A stretch of DNA of 64,000 bases from Lachnospiraceae bacterium (GTDB lineage Bacteria > Bacillota > Clostridia > Lachnospirales > Lachnospiraceae), in the NCBI GenBank assembly GCA_022793375.1, contig JAAWCS010000001.1:19059-83058 (forward strand), read 5' to 3'. Positions 35,055 to 43,654 of the stretch are shown here, in pieces. How positions within the stretch are numbered: the first letter of the stretch is position 1; each line of letters starts with the position of its first letter. Made by a program: the position numbers and the translations under genes. The notes beneath the pieces were generated by a model. It ran no database searches. It saw nothing but the letters and a program-made list of their open reading frames with translations, and was not told where the DNA came from.

Positions 35055-36002
35055 ATGATCGAATTGCATCTGCATTTGGACGGCTCTCTGCGCCCGGCTA
35101 CGGTAAGGGATCTGGCGGACGAGCAGAACATTGCGCTCCCGACACGGGATCTGGAAGAACTGACGCACGAATATCTGCAGGTTCCGGAGGACTGTACGGA
35201 TCTGGTGGCCTGTCTCAAACGATTTGACCTGCCGATCCGGGTGCTGGGGACGCCTGAGGCGATCCGCCGGGCGGCCTTTGAACTGACGGAGGATCTGGCG
35301 GCGGAGGCGTATGAATATGCGGAAATCCGCTTTGCCCCTCAGTACGCCCGCTTTACGGGATATGCGCAGGAGGAATTTGTCGAGGCGGCGCGCGATGGGA
35401 TGCGGGAAGCGCTGAAAAAGGCGCCTTCGATGAAGGCCGGGCTGATCCTCTGCTGTATGCGGGGCGATGACAACGAAGAAGAAAACAGGGAGACGATCCG
35501 CCTGGCCGCCCGTTATTTAGACAGCGGGATCTGTGCGGCCGATTTGGCGGGCGCGGAAAGCCTGTTTCCGACCGAGCGCTTTGCCGGGGTGTTTGCGCTT
35601 GCGAAAAAGTTGGATGTTCCGTATACGATTCATGCCGGCGAGGCGGCGGGCGCGGACAGCGTGCGCGCGGCCCTTCGCATGGGGCCGGCCCGGCTGGGCC
35701 ATGGCGTGCGGTCAATTGAGGATCCGGAACTTGTACGGGAACTGGCGGCGCGCAAAATCGCGCTGGAGGTCAGCTATACCAGCAATGTGCAGTGCAAATC
35801 GTTTGCCACGGCAGAAGAGCATCCGTTTCGAAAGCTGTATGACGCCGGCGTCCATGTGACGGTCAATACGGACAACCGCACGATATCCGGCATTACGCTT
35901 ATGGAGGAGATCCGCCGCATCCGCCGGCGGTTCGGGTTTAGCGAGCAGGACATTGACGTCATGCAGGAATATGCGAAAGAGGCGGCGTTTGGCCAGCTCT
36001 AA
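35055..36002 (+). CDS. add: Adenosine deaminase
   Basis: About 315 residues. Zinc ligands and catalytic residues are visible in order: HLHLDGSLRP (His-x-His, residues 4-6), IHAGEAAGADS (catalytic Glu, about 195), LGHGVRS (His, about 216) and VNTDNRTIS (Asp pair, about 272). It turns adenosine or deoxyadenosine into inosine or deoxyinosine and ammonia. ATG 35055 has AGGAGG directly upstream; the open frame extends further 5' but without family similarity. It has its own promoter. Specificity for adenosine rather than a modified nucleoside is the default for this length, not proven. Confidence 0.9.
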   Translation: MIELHLHLDGSLRPATVRDLADEQNIALPTRDLEELTHEYLQVPEDCTDLVACLKRFDLPIRVLGTPEAIRRAAFELTEDLAAEAYEYAEIRFAPQYARFTGYAQEEFVEAARDGMREALKKAPSMKAGLILCCMRGDDNEEENRETIRLAARYLDSGICAADLAGAESLFPTERFAGVFALAKKLDVPYTIHAGEAAGADSVRAALRMGPARLGHGVRSIEDPELVRELAARKIALEVSYTSNVQCKSFATAEEHPFRKLYDAGVHVTVNTDNRTISGITLMEEIRRIRRRFGFSEQDIDVMQEYAKEAAFGQL

Positions 36003-36071
36003 AGAAGCGCCGGCTGACGAAAGCACGGACCGATACGTACATACAGGCCAAAGTGGCAGGAGAAAAAACAA

Positions 36072-36902
36072 ATGGAAAAAAACGAAAAAAGGGACAATCC
36101 CTACCGTGTCCTGGTGTTTGACCTGGACGGAACTTTAACAAATTCGCAGAAAAAGGTCAGCGAGCGCACGCGTGAAGCGCTCACAAGGGCCCGTCTGGCC
36201 GGATGCGAGATCGTACTGGCTTCAGGTCGCCCGATCGACGGGGTGATGCCGATTGCCCGCGAGCTCTCCATGGACCGGCTGGGAGGTTATGTCGTCGCCC
36301 TCAACGGGGCGGTGATTATCGATTGCCGGACCGGGAAAACAGTCTATGAAAAAGCGATTCCCCGGGAGCTGATTCCCGGTATCTGCCGCTACGCGCGCGA
36401 GCATGGCATACCGCTTTTGACATATGTGCCGGGCGCAGAGATCAGCGACCACCCGGAGCACCCGGAGGTCATACGCGAAGCGCAGTGGAACGGTCTGCCG
36501 CTTCGCCATGTGGAGGATTTTGAGAAAAATATCCCGGATCCGGTGGAAAATATCATGTTGATCGACAATCCCGAACCCCTGGAAAAAGCCTGCAGGGAGT
36601 TAAACCGCCTGTACGGCAGTCAGCTGACCATTTACCGTTCCTCCCCCTGTTTTTTAGAGGTGCTGCCGCTTGGAGTACATAAGGCCGGGAGTCTGGAGGT
36701 GGTACTTGGATGGCTGGGATATGAAAAGCGGCAGATGATGGCCTTTGGGGACGCGGTCAATGACCGGGAAATGCTGGAAATGGCCGGAATGGGCGTCTGC
36801 ATGGCAAACGGCGACGAAGCGGCCAGGGCCGCCGCCGATTACGTGACGGCCTCCAACGACGAGGACGGAGTAGCGCTGGCCCTGGAACGGTTTGTCCTCT
36901 AG
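36072..36902 (+). CDS. Cof-type HAD-superfamily phosphatase
   Basis: 276 residues. Motif I is VFDLDGTLTNSQKKVS (nucleophile Asp about residue 16), motif II SGRP, motif III a conserved Lys (about 204), and motif IV AFGDAVNDREMLEMAG (about 224-240). A type IIB cap lies between (about 90-190). Such enzymes dephosphorylate sugar phosphates or flavin and pyridoxal phosphates; the substrate is not predictable. The start codon has a GGAG site near 36059. The gene overlaps the converging DNA polymerase IV gene by four bases. Confidence 0.88.
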   Translation: MEKNEKRDNPYRVLVFDLDGTLTNSQKKVSERTREALTRARLAGCEIVLASGRPIDGVMPIARELSMDRLGGYVVALNGAVIIDCRTGKTVYEKAIPRELIPGICRYAREHGIPLLTYVPGAEISDHPEHPEVIREAQWNGLPLRHVEDFEKNIPDPVENIMLIDNPEPLEKACRELNRLYGSQLTIYRSSPCFLEVLPLGVHKAGSLEVVLGWLGYEKRQMMAFGDAVNDREMLEMAGMGVCMANGDEAARAAADYVTASNDEDGVALALERFVL

Positions 36903-38107
36903 TGTACTGTCCGGTCGGGGGGCGGCAGAAAACGCCCCCGCCGGACAGCGTCGCTTCCGTAGCGGCTGCGGATGGCATCGATGGCCGCATCCAGCCGGCC
37001 CAGCCGCTCGTGTTTTTGTCCGTCAAAAAGATTATACTGGTAAAAGCCGCCGCCGCTCAGACGGCTGGCCGATACGCCGAGAAGCCGCAGGGGAATGCGG
37101 CTTTTCCACATCTGTGCGAGAAGGGAAACCGAAGTCTGATAGAGTTCCTCCGTGACGTCGGTAGGGGAAGCCAGCATGCGCTGATGGGTCTGGCCGCCAA
37201 ACTGATAGTCGGTATATTTGACGGTGATGCAGGCAGCCTGAACCTGGTCGGCGCGCAGGCGGGCGGCCACGGATTCGCAGAGAGAAAGGAGAACCGGGCG
37301 GGCCTCCTCCAGGTGCGTGATGTCCTTAGAAAGCGTTGTTTCGTTTCCGTAGCTTTTGGGCTCGGCCGGCGCTGCTTCCACGGGCCGTTCATCCAGGCCG
37401 TTGGCATAATGCCAGATGACTTCGCCCTGTTTTTTTAAGTGGGAGCGCACAAGGGAGAGATCGCTGTGCGCGAGATCGCCGATCGTGTGTATGCCAAGGT
37501 CCGCAAGACAGCGTTTGGTTGCCTGGCCCACCGAAAACAGCTTTCCGACCGGCAGCGGCCACATCTTTTGGGCGATTTCATCTGGAAACAGCGTGTGAAT
37601 GCGGTCCGGTTTTTGAAAATCGGAGGCCATCTTGGCTAAAAGTTTGTTGGAGGAGACGCCCACATTGACGGTAAAGCCCAGTTCGCCGCGGATCGTATTC
37701 TTGATGAGGGCGGCTGCCTCCAAGGGCGGACCGTACAGCAGGCCGGTGCCGCTCATGTCGGCAAATGCTTCGTCCACCGAAACCTGCTCGATGACCGGGG
37801 CAAAACGGGCGAGGACCTCAATAAAGGCGCGGGAACAGCGGCTGTACAGGTCGTGGCGCGCCGGTACGCACAAAAGCCCCGGGCATTTGCGCAGGGCGTC
37901 GACAATCGGTTCGCCGGTGGCAACGCCGAAGGCTTTGGCCGGGATCGATTTGGCGAGAACGACGCCGCGGCGCTTCTCCCGGTCGCCGCCGACGATCGAA
38001 GGGATCGTGCGCAGATCGGTGGTTTCGCCCTGGCGCAGCCGCCAGACGGCTTCCCAGCTTAAAAAAGCAGAATTGACATCTACGTGAAAAATCAGGCGTT
38101 CCGGCAT
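36899..38107 (-). CDS. dinB: DNA polymerase IV (Y family)
   Basis: 402 residues. The palm has IFHVDVNSAFLSWEAVWRL (first metal Asp about 8) and SVDEAFADMSG (catalytic Asp-Glu about 106). A GVATGEPIVDALRKCPGL finger segment is typical of the family. The thumb helix-hairpin-helix lies around VGQATKRCLADLGIHTIGDLA, and a little-finger domain follows (about 240-350). It copies past damaged bases at low fidelity and causes mutations. No C-terminal beta-clamp motif could be identified with confidence. AAGGAG precedes the ATG by five bases. A LexA-type box sits inside its promoter, so it should be SOS-induced. Confidence 0.92.
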   Translation of the reverse strand: MPERLIFHVDVNSAFLSWEAVWRLRQGETTDLRTIPSIVGGDREKRRGVVLAKSIPAKAFGVATGEPIVDALRKCPGLLCVPARHDLYSRCSRAFIEVLARFAPVIEQVSVDEAFADMSGTGLLYGPPLEAAALIKNTIRGELGFTVNVGVSSNKLLAKMASDFQKPDRIHTLFPDEIAQKMWPLPVGKLFSVGQATKRCLADLGIHTIGDLAHSDLSLVRSHLKKQGEVIWHYANGLDERPVEAAPAEPKSYGNETTLSKDITHLEEARPVLLSLCESVAARLRADQVQAACITVKYTDYQFGGQTHQRMLASPTDVTEELYQTSVSLLAQMWKSRIPLRLLGVSASRLSGGGFYQYNLFDGQKHERLGRLDAAIDAIRSRYGSDAVRRGRFLPPPDRTVH

Positions 38108-38157
38108 AGCGGCTCCTTTCTGGGCATCTGCGTTTTTGAATCATTCGATATGGTTCC

Positions 38158-38186
38158 AGTATAGCAAAAAGAACACATGTTTGCAA
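38158..38186 (-). promoter_or_regulatory. SOS-type promoter with LexA box for dinB
   Basis: Minus strand: TTGCAA (38181-38186), 17 bases, TATACT (38158-38163). The spacer and -35 overlap AGAACACATGTTTG (38170-38183, plus strand), which matches the Gram-positive LexA box CGAAC-RNRY-GTTYC at 12 of 14 positions. LexA bound here would block the polymerase. Confidence 0.75.
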
Positions 38187-38194
38187 GAATAAGG

Positions 38195-38223
38195 TTGCGA
38201 AACCGGCGCGATTCGATTATACT
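38195..38223 (+). promoter_or_regulatory. Promoter for the VanZ-SDR-helicase operon
   Basis: TTGCGA (38195-38200), 17 bases, TATACT (38218-38223), about 60 bases before the VanZ gene and back to back with the dinB promoter, nine bases from its -35. The LexA box is close enough that it might also affect this promoter. Confidence 0.55.
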
Positions 38224-38287
38224 GGTAAAGAAGTAAAAATGTAATTTACGGACCAAGACAGCCAGGGAAAGGACAGGAAAACGAAAG

Positions 38288-38722
38288 ATGATTTGGATTA
38301 CGCTTGTATACATTGCCTTTATTTTTGGAAATTCGGCCACCCCGGCCGTCTATTCTTCGGCCGAAAGCAGCTGGGTGACGGAACTTTTAAACCGCGCCAT
38401 GAGAACGATCGGCCTGACGGGCCTGCAGTTTTCGGAAGGGTTTGTACGGAAAGCGGCGCATTTTACGGAGTATACGGGCCTGGGGATTTTATTGACGCTC
38501 AGCCTGGCGAAATACGAATGCTTCAGCGGCCGCCGGCGCTGGCGCCTGATCCCGGTCGGCTTTTTGATCGCCGGCCTGGACGAAGGGATTCAGTATTTTA
38601 CGCCGGGACGTTATTGCAGCATTATGGATGTGCTGCTGGATACCTGCGGCGTAGCCTTTGGCGTGGCGCTGCTGGCGCTGATCTCTTATGTCAGGACAAG
38701 AAAGGAGAAATTGCCACTATGA
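38288..38722 (+). CDS. VanZ-family membrane protein
   Basis: 144 residues with about four membrane helices: WITLVYIAFIFGNS, FTEYTGLGILLTLSLA, LIPVGFLIAGLDEGIQYF and VAFGVALLALISYV. The pattern KAAHFTEYTGLG and DEGIQYFTPGRYCSIMDVLLDTCG is typical of VanZ-like proteins; VanZ itself gives low-level teicoplanin resistance, but most family members have no known role. The stop overlaps the start of the dehydrogenase (ATGA), so translation is coupled. No van cluster is nearby, so a glycopeptide function is not supported. Confidence 0.85.
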   Translation: MIWITLVYIAFIFGNSATPAVYSSAESSWVTELLNRAMRTIGLTGLQFSEGFVRKAAHFTEYTGLGILLTLSLAKYECFSGRRRWRLIPVGFLIAGLDEGIQYFTPGRYCSIMDVLLDTCGVAFGVALLALISYVRTRKEKLPL

Positions 38723-39495
38723 AGATTGCGATTGTTACGGGGGCGTCCTCGGGCATGGGACGGGAATTTGCCAGGGAGATTGCGGCAGCAAAACATCTGG
38801 ACGAGCTTTGGCTGGTGGCCCGCAGAAGCGAGCGCCTGCAGATGCTTAAGGAGGAGTTAGAGGGTCGTTTAAGCGGCCTGCGGGTGCGCCCGCTGGCGCT
38901 TGACTTGACAAAGGGCGAGAGCATCGACCATTTAAGAGGGCTGCTGGCAAAGATAAAGCCGCATGTAAAGCTGCTGGTAAACGCTTCCGGATTTGGCAAA
39001 TACGGCACCTACCAGGATTTAACCGATCAGGAGATTTCGCAGATGATCGATTTAAACTGCAAATCCCTGGTGCACATAACCTACGCGGTGCTGCCGTATA
39101 TGAAGAAGGGCGGCCGCGTCCTGATCTTAGGCTCTGCCTCCGCGTTTCAGCCGCTGCCGGAGTTTAACCTCTACGCATCGACGAAAGCCTTTGTCGTGCA
39201 TTTTTCGCGGGCGCTGAACGTAGAGCTGAAAAGCCGCCGCATTTCGGTGACCTGCGTCTGTCCGGGCTATGTGCGCACGGAATTTTTCCAGGTGGCCCAG
39301 GATACGAAAAACCCGTCCACCTGCCGGAATTTCAAACCGATGTACGAACCGGAGGACGTCGTGCGCAAGGCGCTTTCGGACAGCAAAAAAGGCCGCGATT
39401 TGTCGGTGCTGGGCTTTGACACAAAGATGAAGCGCCTGTCCGGCAAGCTGCTGCCGTCCAAGCTTGTCATGCAGGTGTGGATGAAGATCAAATAG
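38719..39495 (+). CDS. Short-chain dehydrogenase/reductase
   Basis: About 258 residues. The cofactor-binding motif is VTGASSGMGREFA (TGxxxGxG, about residues 7-19), followed by LVNASGFGKYG (an NAG-like loop, about 91), the catalytic Ser in LGSASAFQPLP, and Tyr-x-x-x-Lys in YASTKAFV (about 153). A PGYVRTEF loop follows. The set fits a classical SDR that reduces a ketone or aldehyde with NADPH; the substrate is unknown. The start at 38719 uses AAGGAG upstream and overlaps the VanZ stop by four bases. The nuclease-helicase follows 18 bases later. Confidence 0.88.
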   Translation: MKIAIVTGASSGMGREFAREIAAAKHLDELWLVARRSERLQMLKEELEGRLSGLRVRPLALDLTKGESIDHLRGLLAKIKPHVKLLVNASGFGKYGTYQDLTDQEISQMIDLNCKSLVHITYAVLPYMKKGGRVLILGSASAFQPLPEFNLYASTKAFVVHFSRALNVELKSRRISVTCVCPGYVRTEFFQVAQDTKNPSTCRNFKPMYEPEDVVRKALSDSKKGRDLSVLGFDTKMKRLSGKLLPSKLVMQVWMKIK

Positions 39496-39513
39496 TAAAA
39501 GCAGCGAGAAGGA

Positions 39514-42012
39514 ATGAAACGAGAAGAAAACGTAATTCGTGTTTCGGTGCGTTCGCTGGTAGAATTTATCCTGCGAAGCGGCGATATTGACAACCGGCGA
39601 AGCGTCGGGCGCGAAAAGGAGGCCATGCAGGCCGGCAGCCGGCTGCATCGGCGGGTTCAAAGGCAGATGGGAGCCGCCTACAGGGCGGAAGTGGCGCTGA
39701 AATGCCGGATTCCCATTGAGGACGTGATTCTGCAGATTGAGGGACGGGCCGACGGGCTGATTGAGGAAGAGGGCCGTCTGACCGTGGACGAAATCAAAGG
39801 GGTATTTTTTGATATCAACCGTCTGGATGAACCCTTTCCCGTGCACAAGGCACAGGCCATGTGCTATGCCCATATGGCAGGGCACGAACGGGGGCTGTCC
39901 GTCGTGACGGTGCAGATGACTTACGGCAATCTGGAGACTGGGCAGCTGCGCCGTTTTTCAGAGGACTGGGATATGGACAAGCTGAACGAATGGTTCGACT
40001 GGCTGACTTGCGAGTACGGAAAATGGGCGCTCTGGCAGTACCGCCATCGCATGGAGCGCGACGATTCCATGCGGGGGCTGGAATTTCCCTATCCCTACAG
40101 GCCGGGGCAGCGCGATCTGGCCGTATCGGTATATCGGACGATTTGCCGGGGCAAGACACTCTTTATCCAGGCCCCGACCGGCATCGGCAAAACCATGTCG
40201 GCGGTGTTCCCGTCCGTCAAAGCGATGGGCGAAGGGTACGCGGATAAGCTGTTTTACCTGACTGCCAAAACCGTGACCCGCACGGTGGCGGAGGAGGCCT
40301 TTGAAATCCTGCGCCAAAGAGGTCTGTCCTTTATGAGCGTTACCGTCACGGCCAAGGATAAACTCTGCATTCTCGAAAAACCTGACTGCAATCCGCTCAG
40401 CTGTCCCTATGCGGCCGGCCATTACGACCGGGTCAACGCAGCGGTCTTTTCCCTCCTTCAGGAGGGCGGCATGCTGGAGCGGGGGCGGATTTTGCAGGCG
40501 TCGGAGGAAAACCATGTCTGCCCCTTTGAACTGTGCCTGGATCTGACCCTCTGGGCGGACGGGATTGTCTGCGATTACAATTATGTGTTCGACCCCAATA
40601 TTTACTTGAAGCGATTTTTCGGCGAGGGCATATCGGGCGACTATCTCTTTCTCGTGGACGAGGCCCACAACCTGGTGGAGCGGGCCCGGGAAATGTACAG
40701 CGCCGTATTATATAAGGAAGATTTCCTTGAGGTGCGCCGCCTGGTAAAAGGCCACAGCAAGAAACTGGAACGAAAATTATCCCGCTGCAACCAGGCTCTG
40801 TTGGAGCTAAAACGGGAATGTGAAACCTGGAAGGTACTAAACAGCGCCGATGCCTTTATATTGACGCTGCAGGCCCTGTTCGGCGAGATGCAGGAATTTG
40901 CGGAAAACAGCACCGCGCTGGACGGAAACGAGACCTACCGCGACTTCTACTTTGCGGTGCGCCATTTCCTGAATATGGCCGAGCGGGCGGACGAAAATTA
41001 TCGGATTTATACGGAATTGCAGGCCGACGGCCGCTTCATGCTCAAAGAGCTGTGTGTAAATCCCTCCGCCTGCCTGAAGGAATGCCTGGACAAAGGAAAC
41101 AGCACGGTGTTTTACTCCGCCACGCTGCTGCCAATGCCCTACTACCGCGAACTTCTAAGCGGCGATCCCGAGGACTATGCAATCTATGCGTCCTCCCCCT
41201 TTGACCCGGCCCGCCGCCTGATCGCGGCTGCCCGGGATGTCAGCAGCCGTTACCGCCGCCGCGGACGGCAGGAATACGAAAAAATCTACGATTACATCGA
41301 AGCCATGGCCTGTGCACGCGCCGGCAACTACCTGGTATTCTTCCCTTCCTACGCCTTTATGGACAGCGTCTGTCAAATCGCGCGGGAGCGGGGCGCGCTC
41401 GTAGCATCGACCGGCGAAGAACAAGAGGGAGCCGGCCGGGAGACCGAAGAGGAACTGCCCGAGGACAAGGGGCAGGAACCCTTCGCTATCCCCCGCGCCT
41501 CGTTGAAGCTTCGCATCCTGAAACAATCCTCGCACATGACGGAACTGGCGCGGGAGGAATTTCTCGATGCCTTTACGGCGTGTGCCTGTCCCTCAGGCTC
41601 CCTTGTAGGCTTCTGCGTGATGGGCGGGATTTTTTCGGAAGGAATCGACTTAACCGGAGAACGCCTGATCGGCGCCGCCATTATCGGCACCGGCCTGCCG
41701 CAGATCTGCACGGAACGGGAAATCCTCAAAGAATATTACGAAAAAGCCGGCAAAAGCGGCTTTGACTTTGCTTACCGCTACCCGGGGATGAATAAAGTCC
41801 TGCAAGCCGCCGGCCGCGTCATCCGTACCGCCAAAGACGAAGGCGTCATCCTGCTGTTGGACGAACGCTTCCTCCAAACCGACCAGGCGGCACTCTTCCC
41901 GCGGGAGTGGGCCGACTGTCTCCGAACCGACCGCCAGGACATAAGGACATTGCTGACAAACTTCTGGCAGTCCGTCCCAAACAAACCAGAAAGGCCCCCG
42001 CAAGATGGATAA
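39514..42012 (+). CDS. Nuclease-fused XPD/DinG-type iron-sulfur DNA helicase
   Basis: 832 residues. The N-terminus (about 1-130) has a PD-(D/E)XK pattern: GREKEAMQAGSRLHRRVQ, EGRADGLIEEEG and TVDEIKG, like RecB/Cas4-type nucleases. The helicase part has Walker A QAPTGIGKTMSAVFP (about 221), four cysteines for a 4Fe-4S cluster between motifs (CILEKPDC, CNPLSCPY and CPFELC, about 285-350), DEAHN (about 386), and C-terminal motifs GIFSEGIDL and QAAGRVIRT (about 753). This resembles DinG/XPD helicases. It would unwind and perhaps cut damaged DNA. The stop overlaps the next gene by eight bases. It is long for DinG because of the nuclease module. Confidence 0.87.
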   Translation: MKREENVIRVSVRSLVEFILRSGDIDNRRSVGREKEAMQAGSRLHRRVQRQMGAAYRAEVALKCRIPIEDVILQIEGRADGLIEEEGRLTVDEIKGVFFDINRLDEPFPVHKAQAMCYAHMAGHERGLSVVTVQMTYGNLETGQLRRFSEDWDMDKLNEWFDWLTCEYGKWALWQYRHRMERDDSMRGLEFPYPYRPGQRDLAVSVYRTICRGKTLFIQAPTGIGKTMSAVFPSVKAMGEGYADKLFYLTAKTVTRTVAEEAFEILRQRGLSFMSVTVTAKDKLCILEKPDCNPLSCPYAAGHYDRVNAAVFSLLQEGGMLERGRILQASEENHVCPFELCLDLTLWADGIVCDYNYVFDPNIYLKRFFGEGISGDYLFLVDEAHNLVERAREMYSAVLYKEDFLEVRRLVKGHSKKLERKLSRCNQALLELKRECETWKVLNSADAFILTLQALFGEMQEFAENSTALDGNETYRDFYFAVRHFLNMAERADENYRIYTELQADGRFMLKELCVNPSACLKECLDKGNSTVFYSATLLPMPYYRELLSGDPEDYAIYASSPFDPARRLIAAARDVSSRYRRRGRQEYEKIYDYIEAMACARAGNYLVFFPSYAFMDSVCQIARERGALVASTGEEQEGAGRETEEELPEDKGQEPFAIPRASLKLRILKQSSHMTELAREEFLDAFTACACPSGSLVGFCVMGGIFSEGIDLTGERLIGAAIIGTGLPQICTEREILKEYYEKAGKSGFDFAYRYPGMNKVLQAAGRVIRTAKDEGVILLLDERFLQTDQAALFPREWADCLRTDRQDIRTLLTNFWQSVPNKPERPPQDG

Positions 42013-42574
42013 AAAAATCATTCGCGCCGAAATACGGAAAAAAAGGCGTGCTCTCAGCCCTGAAGAAGCCGCGGCCCGCAGCCAGGCCATCTGCCGTTTC
42101 CTGCAAACCTGCCGCGAATATCAAGAAGCCGAAACCATCTACGCATACCTGTCCATGCCAGGAGAAGTATGCCTTGACACCCTTCTGCTGGACGCCTGGC
42201 AGCAGGGCAAACAAACCGCCGTCCCCCGCGTCTGCGGCGGCCAAATGACCTTCCACCCACTCACAAGCCTTTCGGATGTAGAACTAAGCCCCATGGGCAT
42301 CCGCGAGCCCCTGTGCCCGGACGAGGTCACCACCCGCAAAAAAGTCCTCCTCCTGATGCCCGGAATCGCCTTTGACCTCTTATGCAACCGAATCGGCCAG
42401 GGCGGCGGCTATTACGACCGCTATCTGTCCTTCCACCCCCTGCCGCAGAAATGGGCCGTCGCCTTTGATTTTCAGCTTTACCAAACGCTGCCCTCCTCCC
42501 CCCACGACATAAAACCCGACGCCGTTATCACCGAATCCGGCCTCCAGGCCCGTCTCCCGCTTACCCTCGCCTAA
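42005..42574 (+). CDS. 5-Formyltetrahydrofolate cyclo-ligase
   Basis: 189 residues. Family features are KKIIRAEIRKKRRALSPEEA at the N-terminus, EGxxL-like MGIREPL (about 98), the nucleotide-binding loop LLMPGIAFDLLCNRIGQGGGYYDRYLS (about 118-142), and the closing AVITESG. It uses ATP to turn 5-formyl-THF into 5,10-methenyl-THF, feeding folate one-carbon pools; glyA in this window makes methylene-THF. It overlaps the helicase gene by eight bases and has no separate promoter, so it is cotranscribed despite the unrelated role. Confidence 0.92.
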   Translation: MDKKIIRAEIRKKRRALSPEEAAARSQAICRFLQTCREYQEAETIYAYLSMPGEVCLDTLLLDAWQQGKQTAVPRVCGGQMTFHPLTSLSDVELSPMGIREPLCPDEVTTRKKVLLLMPGIAFDLLCNRIGQGGGYYDRYLSFHPLPQKWAVAFDFQLYQTLPSSPHDIKPDAVITESGLQARLPLTLA

Positions 42575-42664
42575 AAGCCGCGGCCCTCGCCAACAGAACG
42601 AATGGGAATGGCAAGATTCGGCCGCCGGCGCGGCGCACCACCAAGGAATGAAAGGAGTCTACTC

Positions 42665-43654
42665 ATGATCTATCTGGAATCCCCCAGCACCGACCCGCAG
42701 TTCAACCTCGCACTGGAGCAGTTCGTATTTGACGAAATGGACCGCAGTCAGGAATACTTTATGCTCTGGCAGAACGACAACGCGATCATCGTCGGCAAAA
42801 ACCAGAACACCATCGAAGAAATCAACCAAACATACGTGGAAGAACACCAGATCAAAGTGGTGCGCCGCTTATCCGGCGGCGGCGCTGTCTATCACGATCT
42901 TGGCAACTTAAATTTTACCTTCATCGTCAACGGCGAGGAAGCCTCCAATATGGACCTGCACGCCTTCTGCCGTCCCATTGCCCGGGCCCTCAATCAGCTG
43001 GGTGTGCCGGCTAAAGTCAATGGCCGCAACGACATTACCATTGAAGGGCGCAAATTTTCCGGAAATTCCCAGTACATCCGCAGCAAGCGGATCATGCACC
43101 ACGGGACAATGATGTTTGACTCCGATTTAAGCGTCTTAGCGGCCTGTTTGAATGTGTCCCGTGACAAGATCGAGTCCAAGGGCGTCAAATCGGTGCGCAG
43201 CCGCGTGACCAATATCCGGGAATATCTGGATAAGGAGATCACCTTGGAGCAGTATAAAGAATTGCTGCTTCGCTTTATGCAAGAAGAAACGCCGATGGAA
43301 CGCCGCGCGTTTACGCGGCAGGAGCTGGCCCGCGCAGAAGAGATCAAGGCGGCCCGCTATGCCCGCTGGGAGTGGAATTACGGCTATTCGCCCCGCTATC
43401 GCCTGCGCAAAGAACGGCGGATCGAGGGCTGCGGCAAAATCCTTGTCTCGATGGACGTGGAAAACGGCTGCATCAAAGCGCTGGAGTTTTATGGAGATTA
43501 TTTCGGCAGCGGCGATACGGCCGAGCTGGCCGCGCTTTTAACAGGCTGCGAGATCGAGCAGGAAAGCCTGCTGACAAGAATGGAGGGAGTCGATATTGAG
43601 CGGTATTTCAACCATCTGGAAAAAGAGCAGTTTATAAAACTGCTGCTTCAATAA
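42665..43654 (+). CDS. lplA: Lipoate-protein ligase
   Basis: About 329 residues. The ligase core has the lipoyl-AMP loop VVRRLSGGGAVYHDLGNLNF (about 69-88), GRNDITIEGRKFSGN (about 119), and the catalytic Lys near SKRIMHHGTMMFDSDL (about 138). A C-terminal accessory domain (about 245-329) completes the two-part enzyme. It activates lipoate with ATP and attaches it to Lys on dehydrogenase E2 or glycine-cleavage H proteins. ATG 42665 has AAAGGAG upstream. The gene overlaps the converging BrkB-family gene by seven bases. The lipoylated partner is not in this window. Confidence 0.9.
   Translation: MIYLESPSTDPQFNLALEQFVFDEMDRSQEYFMLWQNDNAIIVGKNQNTIEEINQTYVEEHQIKVVRRLSGGGAVYHDLGNLNFTFIVNGEEASNMDLHAFCRPIARALNQLGVPAKVNGRNDITIEGRKFSGNSQYIRSKRIMHHGTMMFDSDLSVLAACLNVSRDKIESKGVKSVRSRVTNIREYLDKEITLEQYKELLLRFMQEETPMERRAFTRQELARAEEIKAARYARWEWNYGYSPRYRLRKERRIEGCGKILVSMDVENGCIKALEFYGDYFGSGDTAELAALLTGCEIEQESLLTRMEGVDIERYFNHLEKEQFIKLLLQ

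Noticed and set aside
38293..38718. A 142-codon 5' extension of the short-chain dehydrogenase frame
   Set aside because: It overlaps the VanZ gene in another frame and adds sequence unlike any SDR; the ATG at 38719 has a good ribosome site and starts right at the Rossmann motif.
38288..38722. Glycopeptide resistance by VanZ
   Set aside because: No vanHAX or vanSR genes are present; VanZ-like proteins are common in Clostridia without resistance.
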